DNA of 64,000 nt from Aurantimonas sp965217685 (GCA_965217685.1 CBDCIZ010000003.1:3534001-3598000); one strand, 5' to 3'. Positions 54,836 through 63,216 are shown, numbered from the stretch's first letter. The notes: generated from the sequence alone by a model not told the origin. Made by a program: numbers and translations.

Positions 54836-56245
54836 ATGGCTGACACACAGCTCAAGAGCGATGCGCCCGATACCGCCAACGAAGGCATCTACGACGAAGA
54901 CGGCTTCGTCGCGAGCGAATTTCGCGAACGCATCGAGACCGCCATCGAGGCCGACGACGCGGCGTTCCTGCGCGAAGAGATCGGGCCGCTCCATGAATCG
55001 GAGCTTGGCGATCTTCTCGAGGCGCTCGACAACGACGAACGCCAGTCGCTCGTGCGCCTCATGGGCGACGAGTTCGACTACACCGCGCTCACCGAAGTCG
55101 ACGAGGCGATCCGCCTGTCGATCGTCGACGCGATGCCGAACGATCAGATCGCCGAAGCGGTCAGGGAGCTCGATTCCGACGATGCGGTCTACATTCTGGA
55201 GGACCTCGACGAGGAGGACCGCAAGGAGATCCTCGACAAGCTGCCGTTCCGCGAGCGGCTGCGGCTGCGGCGGTCGCTGGATTACCCGGAGGAATCGGCC
55301 GGCCGGCGCATGCAGACCGAGTTCGTCGCGGTGGCGCCGTTCTGGACCGTCGGCCAGACCATCGACTACATGCGCGAGGAGGAGGGCCTTCCCGAAAGCT
55401 TCGCCCAGATCTTTGTGGTCGACCCGACCCTGAAGCTCCGCGGCGCCGTCGATCTCGACCGGATCCTGAGGGCCAAGCGGCCCGAGAAGATCGAAGATAT
55501 CATGCACGAGACGCGGCATGCGATCCCGGCCGAGATGGATCAGGAAGAGGCGGCCCAGATCATCGAGCAGTACGATCTGCTCTCGGCCGCCGTGGTCGAC
55601 GGCAACGAGCGGCTGGTCGGCGTTTTGACCATCGACGACGTCATCGACATTGTCCAGCAGGAGGCCGAAGAGGACATCAAGCGCCTCGGCGGCGTCGGCG
55701 ACGAAGAGATTTCCGATACGGTGCTGACGGCGACGAAGTCGCGTTTCGCCTGGCTCTTGATCAACCTTGCGACGGCGATCCTCGCCTCACTGGTCATCGG
55801 CCTCTTCGACGCGACCATCCAGCAGATGGTCGCGCTGGCCGTCCTGATGCCGATCGTCGCCTCGATGGGCGGCAATGCCGGCACACAGACCATGACCGTG
55901 GCCGTGCGGGCGCTCGCGGCACGAGACATCGACTTTTACAATGCCGGCCGCATCATCCGCAGGGAGGCGCTGGTCGGCCTCCTCAACGGCGTGATCTTCG
56001 CCGTCATCATCGGCATCGTTGCCGCGGTCTGGTTCGACAATCGCGGCCTCGGCGAGGTGATCGCCATTGCGATGATCATCAATATGCTCGCCGCCGGTCT
56101 TGCCGGTATCCTCATCCCGCTGGTGCTCGACCGGTTCGGCGCCGACCCGGCCCTCGCGTCCGGCACCTTCGTGACCACGGTCACCGACGTCGTCGGCTTT
56201 TTCTCCTTCCTCGGTCTCGCCGCCTGGTGGTTCAGGATCGGCTGA
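54836..56245 (+). CDS. mgtE: Magnesium transporter MgtE
   Basis: MgtE is a gated Mg2+ channel. The 469 residues contain the acidic N domain (residues ~20-135, with LGDLLEALDNDERQSLVRLM), two CBS domains (~140-260, with FVVDPTLKLRGAVDLDRIL and AAVVDGNERLVGVLTIDDV), the connecting helix, and five membrane helices with the pore-lining LMPIVASMGGNAGTQTMTV and the C-terminal DPALASGTFVTTVTDVVGF. The ATG at 54836 follows GGAGGG. The acidic cytoplasmic domains sense magnesium in characterised homologues. It stands alone, followed by a MerR gene after ~110 nt. Confidence 0.97.
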   Translation: MADTQLKSDAPDTANEGIYDEDGFVASEFRERIETAIEADDAAFLREEIGPLHESELGDLLEALDNDERQSLVRLMGDEFDYTALTEVDEAIRLSIVDAMPNDQIAEAVRELDSDDAVYILEDLDEEDRKEILDKLPFRERLRLRRSLDYPEESAGRRMQTEFVAVAPFWTVGQTIDYMREEEGLPESFAQIFVVDPTLKLRGAVDLDRILRAKRPEKIEDIMHETRHAIPAEMDQEEAAQIIEQYDLLSAAVVDGNERLVGVLTIDDVIDIVQQEAEEDIKRLGGVGDEEISDTVLTATKSRFAWLLINLATAILASLVIGLFDATIQQMVALAVLMPIVASMGGNAGTQTMTVAVRALAARDIDFYNAGRIIRREALVGLLNGVIFAVIIGIVAAVWFDNRGLGEVIAIAMIINMLAAGLAGILIPLVLDRFGADPALASGTFVTTVTDVVGFFSFLGLAAWWFRIG

Positions 56246-56358
56246 TGTCGGCCGACTTCGAAGAGATCAAACGTCCATTGCTTCAAAGACGCTTCGGTGA
56301 TTGACTTTTACGTAAGCCAGACGGCATGCAGGTTCTGCCCAACGGCAAGGCGAAGCGT

Positions 56359-56760
56359 ATGCGTGACTATTATACGATCACCGAACTCACCCGCGAGTTC
56401 GGAATCTCCACACGGACCATCCGGTTCTACGAGGACGAGGGGCTGATAGCGCCGCTGCGGCGGGGGCGTACGCGGCTGTTTCGTCACGCCGATCGCCAGC
56501 TCCTGCGCAACATTTTGCGTGGCAAGCGGCTCGGCTTTTCCATCGCGGAAATCCGCGAGATCATGAACATGTACAAGAGCCCACCGGGCGAGGCTGGTCA
56601 GCTCAAGACGATCGTGCGCCGCGTCGGCGAAAAGCGCCGCGAACTCGAACAGAAGCGCCGTGACATCGACGAACTCCTCAACGAGCTCGACACCGCCGAA
56701 GAGGCCTGCCTCACCCGCATGGCCGAACTCGGCGTAGGCCAGAGCGCTCGGGCGAGCTGA
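56359..56760 (+). CDS. MerR-family transcriptional regulator
   Basis: The ~133-residue product has the MerR DNA-binding domain at its start: YYTITELTREFGISTRTIRFYEDEGLIAP, then RRGRTRLFRHADRQLLRNILRGKRLGFSIAEIREIM, followed by a long dimerisation helix (VRRVGEKRRELEQKRRDIDELLNELDTAEE). No metal-binding cysteine cluster is evident, so it is unlikely to be a metal sensor. Similar alphaproteobacterial regulators of this compact type often sit near acyl-CoA catabolic genes, which are absent here. Start: ATG 56359 with AAGG ~10 nt upstream; an ATG at 56326 adds 11 residues. Confidence 0.87.
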   Translation: MRDYYTITELTREFGISTRTIRFYEDEGLIAPLRRGRTRLFRHADRQLLRNILRGKRLGFSIAEIREIMNMYKSPPGEAGQLKTIVRRVGEKRRELEQKRRDIDELLNELDTAEEACLTRMAELGVGQSARAS

Positions 56761-56895
56761 CGCGGCAAAGGTTGGCCGTCCGTCGCCCGCTTATCAGGTG
56801 GTCTCCGGGGCGTTGCGACTGTTCGCGAGGCTCATGAGCGAGGCGCGACGTCTCAGCGCAAAGCGTGGGGTGATGCCGCGCCTTGTCCGGCTATC

Positions 56896-57933
56896 CTACT
56901 CCTCCGAGCGAAACGAGCATTCGTTGGTGATGCCGCGGATTTTCGTCATCTGCGCTTCGCTCGTGTCGTTGCTCATCAACGCGTCGAAGAGGTTTTGCGC
57001 GGTCAATTCAGTCTCCACGCAGGCGCAGTAACGCTCGCAAAAGGCCGGATCGCGATCGGCGCGGCAAGCGCGCTGGCAGTCCGATTTCAGCACCGTGTGG
57101 AGGTTCGGGGGGATGATCATCGCAGCGCCGGCGACGATGCCGAAGAGCATCGGCTGGTGCAGCAGATAGAACAGCAACGAGTGGCGTCCGAGAGTGCCGA
57201 GGGGCTTGAGCGCGCGGAGCCGATCGTTCAGCGCGCGAAGGCGGTCGAAAATGCGTCGGTCGAGGCACAAGCGCGACATCGCAATGCCCGCCAGCACTGC
57301 GCCGAAAAAGGGGAAGATCGGCACGAAGTCGTTGGAGACCGGCGGCGTTTGAAAAAAGCCGATCCAGTTGAGCCATTTCGGATCGAAGAGCGGGCTCGAC
57401 ATATATTGCGGCAGCGCGACGGCGACGATTGCCGCGAGTCCCGTCAGCCACCAAGGCAGCGCCAGGAACGGAAGACCGATGAGGCTTGCCACGACGATCT
57501 GCTGCAGGATGCCGAAGTAAACGAAGCTGTTGGGCGTCGCGAACAGCGTGACGACCGTCACCGCGAGGGCACCAGCCGAGACCTGCGCCAGGCGAATAAG
57601 GAACGGCCTCCAGCGAATCTGCCGCCCGTGGGCGAGCACCAAGCTTACGCCGACCAGGAACAGGAAGCTCGAGGCGATCGCGCGGGCAAAGATGCGCCAG
57701 CCGCCGGTAGCGGTCAGCCCATGCTCGACATAGCTGAAATGCTCCAGATCCCAGGTGAAGTGGTAGATCGCCATGGCGAAGAGGGCGATGGCGCGCGCGA
57801 TGTCGATGATCTCGATGCGGCCGCGCGTTGCGGGATTGGCGCTCGCCGGAGCCTGCGGCTTGCCGGAGTAAGCGCCACCGGAGGCGGCGTTCGTCGGCTT
57901 CGGCTTCTTCGGCGAAGGGGGTATGTCTGACAC
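56896..57933 (-). CDS. DUF1624 (heparan-alpha-glucosaminide acetyltransferase-like) membrane protein with C-terminal twin CX3C segment
   Basis: The 345-residue protein has an N-terminal Pro/Ala/Lys-rich cytoplasmic region (~1-38), then the DUF1624 signature EIIDIARAIALFAMAIYHFTWD and about eight membrane helices. It is related to membrane acyltransferase-like proteins such as YeiB/HGSNAT relatives, but its substrate is unknown. Beyond the last helix (LLFYLLHQPMLFGIVAGAAMII) comes a ~65-residue soluble tail with Cys286, Cys290, Cys299, Cys303, Cys305 and Cys339. It holds two CX3C motifs spaced by eight residues and was not expected in this family. The start is GTG at 57933. Confidence 0.85.
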   Translation of the reverse strand: MSDIPPSPKKPKPTNAASGGAYSGKPQAPASANPATRGRIEIIDIARAIALFAMAIYHFTWDLEHFSYVEHGLTATGGWRIFARAIASSFLFLVGVSLVLAHGRQIRWRPFLIRLAQVSAGALAVTVVTLFATPNSFVYFGILQQIVVASLIGLPFLALPWWLTGLAAIVAVALPQYMSSPLFDPKWLNWIGFFQTPPVSNDFVPIFPFFGAVLAGIAMSRLCLDRRIFDRLRALNDRLRALKPLGTLGRHSLLFYLLHQPMLFGIVAGAAMIIPPNLHTVLKSDCQRACRADRDPAFCERYCACVETELTAQNLFDALMSNDTSEAQMTKIRGITNECSFRSEE

Positions 57934-58031
57934 GGACGCTCCTTGGCGCTTAAAATGACCGGTCGGTCCTCTATCTTGTCGCGCTGTAGCAATTCCGGTG
58001 CGCTGGCGACGAAAACTTGAAAAGGCATGTG

Positions 58032-58862
58032 ATGAAGATCATCGAGGCGAACGGCGCCAAAATCCCTGCGATCGGTCTCGGCACCTACACACTGGAAGGG
58101 GTGACTTGCGTCGACATGGTGGCGAAGGCCATCGAGGCCGGCTACCGCCATATCGACACCGCCCGCATGTACGGCAACGAGGTGGAGGTCGGAAAAGGCA
58201 TCGCGAAAAGCGGCATTGATCGCGGCGAATTGTTCGTGACCACCAAGATATGGTGGACCGACATCGGTAGCGCCGACTTCGCCAGGGCCGCCGACGCGGC
58301 AATCGCAGCGCTCGACGTGGGCGCCGTCGACCTGATGCTCATCCATTGGCCGAATAGCGAAATCCCGCTCGAAGAATCGATCGATGCGCTGAATGCGGCC
58401 AGGGGCGCCGGGCTGACGAAGCATATCGGCGTTGCCAACTTCACCAGCGCGATGGTCGACGAGGCGGCGGCGATGTCGTCGGCGCCGCTCGTGTGCAACC
58501 AGGTCGAATACCATCCTTTCCTCAGCCAGGAGAACATCCATCAGGCGTGCCTGCGCAACGGCATGGCGATGATCGCCTATTGCCCGATCGGCAAGGGTGG
58601 CGATCTGTTGTCGAACGATCTGATCGGTGGGATTGCCGAGCGGCACGGCAAGTCGCCGGCCCAGGTGGTGCTGCGATGGGAGGTCGAGCAGGACAAGGTC
58701 GGCGCCATCCCGCGCACCTCCAGGCCTGAGCGCCTGCCCGAAAACATCGACGTCTTCGATTTCGAGCTGACGGCCGACGAACACCAGGCGATCACCCAGA
58801 TGACCAGGCGCCGGGAGCGGCTGATCGATCCGTCCTTCGCACCCAACTGGGACCGCGCCTGA
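58032..58862 (+). CDS. Aldo/keto reductase
   Basis: The 276-residue cytoplasmic NADPH-dependent reductase is of the 2,5-diketo-gluconate reductase (DkgB-like) group. It shows IPAIGLGTYTLEG, GYRHIDTARMYGNE with the catalytic Asp and Tyr, VTTKIWW with Lys and LMLIHWPNSE with His, then the C-terminal cofactor motif around AIPRTSRPERLPENIDVFDF. It reduces small carbonyls in characterised relatives; the natural substrate is unknown. The ATG at 58032 has AAAGG ~6 nt upstream. It shares one base with the next gene (TGATG), so the two are co-transcribed. Confidence 0.92.
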   Translation: MKIIEANGAKIPAIGLGTYTLEGVTCVDMVAKAIEAGYRHIDTARMYGNEVEVGKGIAKSGIDRGELFVTTKIWWTDIGSADFARAADAAIAALDVGAVDLMLIHWPNSEIPLEESIDALNAARGAGLTKHIGVANFTSAMVDEAAAMSSAPLVCNQVEYHPFLSQENIHQACLRNGMAMIAYCPIGKGGDLLSNDLIGGIAERHGKSPAQVVLRWEVEQDKVGAIPRTSRPERLPENIDVFDFELTADEHQAITQMTRRRERLIDPSFAPNWDRA

Positions 58863-60310
58863 TGGATCAGGCGGCGATCCGACGAATCGGGCGGGATGTC
58901 GCCGGTTGGGCCGAGGGGCTGCTCGGCTTCTTCTATCAGCCTTCGTCCCTGATGCAGATCGCGGTCGTCGTCGGCTGCTTCGTCGCCGGCTTCCTGCTGA
59001 ACCGGCTGACGCGACAACCGCTGGAAAATCAGGCGCGCAAGATCAAAGGCGCACCGCGCGTCCTTCGGCTCGTCGTCGCCATCCGGCGCCGGATGACACT
59101 GATCTACACCGTGTTTCTCCTTTGGATCGCCACGCTCGTCGACGCGGTGGCGGGTGGCCCGCGCTCGAAGATCATCGGCGTCGTTCTCAGTCTCGGTCTT
59201 GCCTATCTCGCCATCTCGATCGCCTCGCGGCTGATCCGCAATCGCCTCCTGTCGCGGATGATCACCGTCGTCGCCTGGGGGCTGGCTGCGTTGTCCATCC
59301 TCGACCTTCTGGCGCCGGTCACTCAGGTCCTGTCGGACATGGCGATCAATGTCGGACAGACGAAGGTCTCGGCGCTCCTGGTTATCAAGGCGATCGCGGT
59401 GCTGGCCGCGACATTGTGGGTCGCATCCGCCGTCGGCAATTTTCTCGACACACGCATCCAGCGCAGCCAGGAACTGACGCCGACGCTGAGAGTGTTGCTC
59501 GGCAAGTTCCTGAAGATCGGGCTGGTCCTCGTTGCGCTGGCCGTCGCGCTTGCTTCGATAGGCGTCGATCTCACGGCGCTGACGGTGCTCTCCGGCGCCA
59601 TCGGTGTCGGCCTCGGCTTCGGCCTGCAGAAGGTCGTCTCGAACTTCATCTCGGGGATCATCATCCTCCTCGATCGTTCGATCAAACCGGGCGACACGAT
59701 CTCGCTCGACGATACGTTCGGCTGGATCCGGGAACTGCGCGCGCGTTTCGTCTCGGTCGTGACCCGCGACGGCAAGGAGTATCTGATCCCGAACGAGGAC
59801 TTCATCACCAACAAGGTGATCAACTGGTCCTTTTCCAACGATCTGGTGCGCATCGACGTCGACTTCGGCGTCTCATATCTCAGCGACCCGCACCAGGTGA
59901 CGGAACTCGCCATTGCTGCGGCGGGCAGCGTCGAACGCGTGGTGAACCACAAGGGCATCGTCTGCTGGATCACCGGCTTCGGCGATTCCTCGATCGACTT
60001 TGTGCTGCGCTTCTGGATTCGCGATCCTCCGGGCGGGCTGACCAACGTCAAAGGTCAGGTCTTCATGGCGTTGTGGGACGCGTTCAAGGAGAACGATATC
60101 AACATCCCGTTCCCGCATCGCGAGATTATCATGCGCACGCCGGTCGACATCCGCGCAGCGGGTGACGGCGATAACAGTCTCGACCCGGCACGGTTCGCCG
60201 ATGCCGCAAATCGCGGGAGCGCGAATGCAGAAGCGGACCGCGCCGAGGAAAAGCGCGACGGTGCTGCCGGCGAAAAAGGCTCGGGTAAGCCGAAGACGCT
60301 AGCGGATTGA
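58862..60310 (+). CDS. Mechanosensitive ion channel, MscS family
   Basis: The 482-residue inner-membrane channel of the MscS family protects against hypo-osmotic shock. Several N-terminal helices (residues ~20-230) precede the MscS core: pore helix TVLSGAIGVGLGFGLQKVVSNFISGIIILLDRSIKPGD (quoted in part as GAIGVGLGFGLQKV), the cytoplasmic beta domain with VTRDGKEYLIPNEDFI, and the C-terminal domain ending FPHREIIMRTPVDIR. A disordered tail of ~60 Ala/Glu/Lys-rich residues follows. It begins inside the aldo/keto reductase stop codon. Confidence 0.93.
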   Translation: MDQAAIRRIGRDVAGWAEGLLGFFYQPSSLMQIAVVVGCFVAGFLLNRLTRQPLENQARKIKGAPRVLRLVVAIRRRMTLIYTVFLLWIATLVDAVAGGPRSKIIGVVLSLGLAYLAISIASRLIRNRLLSRMITVVAWGLAALSILDLLAPVTQVLSDMAINVGQTKVSALLVIKAIAVLAATLWVASAVGNFLDTRIQRSQELTPTLRVLLGKFLKIGLVLVALAVALASIGVDLTALTVLSGAIGVGLGFGLQKVVSNFISGIIILLDRSIKPGDTISLDDTFGWIRELRARFVSVVTRDGKEYLIPNEDFITNKVINWSFSNDLVRIDVDFGVSYLSDPHQVTELAIAAAGSVERVVNHKGIVCWITGFGDSSIDFVLRFWIRDPPGGLTNVKGQVFMALWDAFKENDINIPFPHREIIMRTPVDIRAAGDGDNSLDPARFADAANRGSANAEADRAEEKRDGAAGEKGSGKPKTLAD

Positions 60311-60348
60311 AGAATCGGGCCGTTGGCGCCTCGAACCGATCGAGCGTG

Positions 60349-60387
60349 GGCGACACCTGCGGCACGGTGCTCGCAGCAGGTGTCGCC
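60349..60387 (+). other. 12-bp inverted repeat between mscS and the YdcF gene
   Basis: GGCGACACCTGC at 60349-60360 and its exact reverse complement GCAGGTGTCGCC at 60376-60387 form a 12-bp stem with a 15-nt loop, 38 nt after the mscS stop. The lack of a T-run means it is not a typical intrinsic terminator. It may help limit transcription into the YdcF gene or stabilise the upstream messenger. Confidence 0.7.
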
Positions 60388-60431
60388 TTGCGGGCATCGC
60401 ATCCTCGAACTGTCCTGGAAAGGCCGATCCG

Positions 60432-61283
60432 CTGTTCTTCATCCTCGCCAAAATCGGTTGGTTCGTCCTACAGCCACTTGTCGCGATCCTGCTGCTTGCA
60501 CTCATTGGCTTCTTTGCCTGGCGCCTTCGCTTCCACCGAATCGGCGCGGCGATCACAGCGCTCTCGCTCGTCGTCCTCGTGGTCTGCAGCCTGACCCCGG
60601 CTGGCCTCTTGATGACGGCATTCCTCGAAGACCGGTTCGCGCAGCCCGAACTGCCCGAGCAGATCACCGGAATCGTGGTGCTCGGCGGGTCGTTCGACAC
60701 CCGGGTCGCCCGCACCCGTGGCGAGCCTGAATTGAACGAGGCGGCCGATCGCGTGACGGCGGCGCTGGCGCTGGCGCAGCGTTATCCGCAAGCGAAAATC
60801 CTGTTCAGCGGCGGCGTTGCGGCTGTGCTGGAGGACGATATTCCGGAAACCGAGGCCGCCCAGGCGTTTTTTGGGGCCCAGGGGTTCGATCCGGCGCGGC
60901 TGCTGCTCGACGGGCGGGCGCGCGATACCTATGAGAATGCCGTTTATTCAAAGGCGCTGGCCGATCCGAAGCCCGTCCAGACCTGGCTGCTCGTGACATC
61001 CGCCTCGCACATGCCGCGGGCGGTTGGTTGTTTTCGGGTGGCGGGTTTCGACGTCACGCCTTATCCGGTCGATTATCGAACGCCCGAGGGGTCTGCGGTC
61101 TGGCGGCCGTCCTCGACCACGACGCGCAACCTCGAAAAGGTGCATTTCGCCATCCGCGAATATCTCGGCCTTGCCGCCTATTACCTGACCGGCCGAACCG
61201 ACGCGCTTGTTCCCGCGCCGACCGCGCCATCCGAGGGCACGACATCCGGTCGAGCCGGTGCGCGCGAACGATCAGTCCTGTGA
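60432..61283 (+). CDS. ydcF: YdcF-family (DUF218) protein, probable CTG start
   Basis: DUF218 proteins (YdcF, SanA, ElyC) are membrane-anchored proteins with roles in envelope maintenance. The soluble domain is clear: GIVVLGGSFD, ILFSGGVAAVLEDDIPETEA, ARDTYENAVYSKAL and LLVTSASHMPRAVGCFRVAG. Family members begin with two membrane helices. Here those are encoded upstream of the first canonical start (GTG 60579): FFILAKIGWFVLQPLVAIL and FHRIGAAITALSLVVLVV. The only plausible initiator is CTG at 60432, with GGAAAGG about 8 nt before; no ATG, GTG or TTG occurs in frame from the mscS end to 60579. If the GTG were used, both helices would be lost. Confidence 0.8.
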   Translation: MFFILAKIGWFVLQPLVAILLLALIGFFAWRLRFHRIGAAITALSLVVLVVCSLTPAGLLMTAFLEDRFAQPELPEQITGIVVLGGSFDTRVARTRGEPELNEAADRVTAALALAQRYPQAKILFSGGVAAVLEDDIPETEAAQAFFGAQGFDPARLLLDGRARDTYENAVYSKALADPKPVQTWLLVTSASHMPRAVGCFRVAGFDVTPYPVDYRTPEGSAVWRPSSTTTRNLEKVHFAIREYLGLAAYYLTGRTDALVPAPTAPSEGTTSGRAGARERSVL

Positions 61284-61562
61284 CGCGTCCTCCGGCTCCG
61301 AATCGTCTCCGGGCAGGCCGATTCGGTAGATGCCCTTGACGCTCTCCGGTGCCACCGAACGGCCCTTGCGGCGTATGTCGACGCGGCCTTCGCCGGCCAG
61401 GCGCATGGCCTCTGCCTTGATCGGCTTCATCAGCAGCCGCCAGAGCTTCTCGTCGGACCCAACCAGCGTGCGGGCGACCTCCGACGGGCAGATCGTCTTG
61501 CCGGCGCCGCGTTCGTGGGCCGCCGTCTCTATGGCGTCGGCGATCGTCGCGCGGTCGGGCAT
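61272..61562 (-). CDS. DUF3253 family protein
   Basis: The 96-residue product matches DUF3253, small winged-helix-like proteins of unknown function. The conserved core is KTICPSEVARTLVGSDEKLWRLLMKPIKAEAMRLAGEGRVDIRRKGRSV (shown here in part, ICPSEVARTLV and RLAGEGRVDIRRKG). It is cytoplasmic and has no signal peptide. The ATG at 61562 fits the family length. Its 3' end overlaps the convergent YdcF gene by 12 nt. The frame is open upstream to 61859 without similarity. Confidence 0.8.
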   Translation of the reverse strand: MPDRATIADAIETAAHERGAGKTICPSEVARTLVGSDEKLWRLLMKPIKAEAMRLAGEGRVDIRRKGRSVAPESVKGIYRIGLPGDDSEPEDASQD

Positions 61563-61981
61563 GTTCTTTTGGGATTGGGTCAATCGAGGAGAGCTCTTCT
61601 GGCGGCGGAGGTTAACTGCCGGTTGGCGAAAACGAGAAGGACGCCGAGCGTTGTTGCGATCAGCATATAGCGTTCGAGGACCAGCCGTGTCAGCCCAGCA
61701 GTAAGGCTTCGACAACTCGTCCTGCGGTGTTGCGTCTTCACGTCGCAGGCTTGCCGCTGTGCGGCCGGGGCGTCGCCGCCACCCGTGGCGAGTCTTGCGC
61801 GACCGGCTTCGGCGAACCACGCAATTGCGTTTCGGGCAAGCATCGCATGACAGTCTCACAACAAATATTTCTTTACCGACCTGCCTTGTGGAGGAAGGCC
61901 TTCATCGATAATTAACCCGTCGCGGGCCGAGCGGACCGGAGCGGTCCCGCTTGCCAAACTCATTTCAGGATAGTTCTCTCG
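61563..61981. other. Gap upstream of the DUF3253 gene without a confident gene
   Basis: The region holds overlapping short open frames. One on the minus strand ends 17 nt before the DUF3253 start and encodes a hydrophobic stretch (LIATTLGVLLVFANRQLTSA), but it lacks a clear ribosome site. I leave it uncalled. A divergent promoter pair probably lies here. Confidence 0.35.
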
Positions 61982-62107
61982 ATGGAAGACGGCGTGCGTA
62001 AGTCGTGTTGGGGCGTGACCGTTTGGACGGTCGCGATTTTTTCGGGGCTCCTGGTTCTTGGGTTCCTCTGCAACATTCAAGAGACGATGGCCGTCGCGGC
62101 CATCTGA
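61982..62107 (+). CDS. Possible small single-pass membrane protein (41 aa)
   Basis: An ATG at 61982 opens a 41-residue frame with a basic start (MEDGVRKSCWG) and a 20-residue hydrophobic segment (VWTVAIFSGLLVLGFLC), suggesting a membrane-spanning peptide with its N-terminus inside. The ribosome site is weak (AGGATA about 11 nt upstream). The same DNA contains GACCGT, TTGG, ACGGTC and GCGATTTTTT, which is also a fair intrinsic terminator at 62018-62042; there is no upstream plus-strand gene for it to serve except a short transcript. Both readings are possible. No family is recognised. Confidence 0.35.
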   Translation: MEDGVRKSCWGVTVWTVAIFSGLLVLGFLCNIQETMAVAAI

Positions 62108-62293
62108 GCCTGCCGTCGTTGAACGAAGCGAGTTTTTTAAAGCCTCGCCAGGGCGCGCGGATCGCCCATCAGTGGTCGATATCCGCCTGCCGATCGTTCG
62201 AACCCGGGCGATCCCGGCTCGTGGATTCAGCTTTTGGCGCTAAAATGCCGGGCCGCGTTGTCCGTCCGGTATCAGCGTAGCGACGGACAGCCC

Positions 62294-62731
62294 ATGACCC
62301 TCCACATGTTGAAGCTCTGCGTCGGCGTCGAGACCATCGACGACCTCGCAGGCCATATCGCTATGCGCGCCGAGACGGCGCGGCGGGCGGGGCAGGACTT
62401 CGAACAGCGACATCCGACCCGTATGGTCCCCAAGCGCGCCGACGAGATCGTCGACGGCGGGTCACTTTACTGGGTGATCAAGGGGCAGGTGCAGGTGCGT
62501 CAGAAGCTTCTCGCCATCCGGCCCTTTACCGACGGCGAGGGAATCAAGCGCTGTCATCTGGTGTTGGAGCCGAGCCTCGTGCCGACGGTCTGGCAACGCA
62601 AGCGACCTTTCCAAGGCTGGCGCTATCTGAAGCCGGAGGATGCGCCGGCCGATCTCGACGGTGACCGGTCCGCGGAAGCGGGGCTGCCGTCGGATCTGAG
62701 GCGCGAACTGACCGATCTCGGACTGCTTTGA
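62294..62731 (+). CDS. DUF1489 family protein
   Basis: The 145-residue product matches DUF1489, a family of unknown function almost confined to alphaproteobacteria. It shows the family pattern MLKLCVGVETIDDL, TRMVPKRADEIVDGGSLYWVIKG and IRPFTDGEGIKRCHLVLEP, followed by KRPFQGWRYLKPEDAP near the C-terminus. It has no signal or membrane segment. The ATG at 62294 fits the family. A terminator-like hairpin follows 42 nt after the stop. Confidence 0.88.
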   Translation: MTLHMLKLCVGVETIDDLAGHIAMRAETARRAGQDFEQRHPTRMVPKRADEIVDGGSLYWVIKGQVQVRQKLLAIRPFTDGEGIKRCHLVLEPSLVPTVWQRKRPFQGWRYLKPEDAPADLDGDRSAEAGLPSDLRRELTDLGLL

Positions 62732-62770
62732 ACAGCATCCGTTGCCATGTCGTTTCGGACGTTTGGAACC

Positions 62771-62808
62771 AAAAAAGCCCCGGCCGAGGATCGCTCGACC
62801 GGGGCTTT
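62771..62808. terminator. Bidirectional intrinsic terminator
   Basis: AAAGCCCCGG at 62774-62783 pairs with CCGGGGCTTT at 62799-62808, with an inner CGAG/CTCG extension. The stem is preceded by six A residues, giving a strong T-run on the minus strand and a short one on the plus strand. It sits between the DUF1489 gene (plus) and the small gene at 62839-63108 (minus). Confidence 0.88.
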
Positions 62809-62838
62809 GATGCTTTGGACGGCGTGACCCGTGGGCGT

Positions 62839-63108
62839 TCAGCCGAAGCGGAGCCGGACAGCCGGATGTTCGGCCTGCGTGCGCACCTTGATGCGGGTGT
62901 GCGCGATGGGCTGGGAGGAGCGCCAGGCGCGAGCCCCATGGCACAGAAGCAGTCCGACCAGATCCTTGGCTTTGAGCTTGGAGCGTCCCTCGCGGACGTC
63001 GCTGAGACGAATGGCCGCCTGCTGGAGCGGATGGGCGCCGGCAAGACCCTGCGACGAACGGTTCAGGGTTTCGGCGGGGGCAGCGGTCTGATGGGTGTCG
63101 ATCGACAT
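62839..63108 (-). CDS. Small hypothetical protein (89 aa)
   Basis: The ATG at 63108 is preceded by a good ribosome site, AAGGA with a 7-nt spacer, and the gene is followed by a strong minus-strand terminator 31 nt after its stop. Both argue that it is real. The product has no signal peptide. Residues ~30-55 (AAIRLSDVREGRSKLKAKDLVG) look helical and charged, and the rest is polar and basic. I recognise no family. It lies downstream of the carboxypeptidase gene on the same strand, separated by 108 nt. Confidence 0.55.
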   Translation of the reverse strand: MSIDTHQTAAPAETLNRSSQGLAGAHPLQQAAIRLSDVREGRSKLKAKDLVGLLLCHGARAWRSSQPIAHTRIKVRTQAEHPAVRLRFG

Positions 63109-63216
63109 GGCTCAATCCTTGACGCGGCACGAACTGGGTTGGGGCGGATGAGTCGTGGGCAGTTTGGTCTGGGGTAGGCCGGACCGGCCGGGGCCGACCC
63201 GTTTCGTTCGATGCGG

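Noticed and set aside
61580..61843. 87-codon minus-strand frame just upstream of the DUF3253 gene with a C-terminal hydrophobic segment
   Set aside because: The start is poorly supported and most of the frame is Arg/Ala-rich shadow-like. A 28-residue peptide from its inner ATG is possible but has no clear ribosome site.
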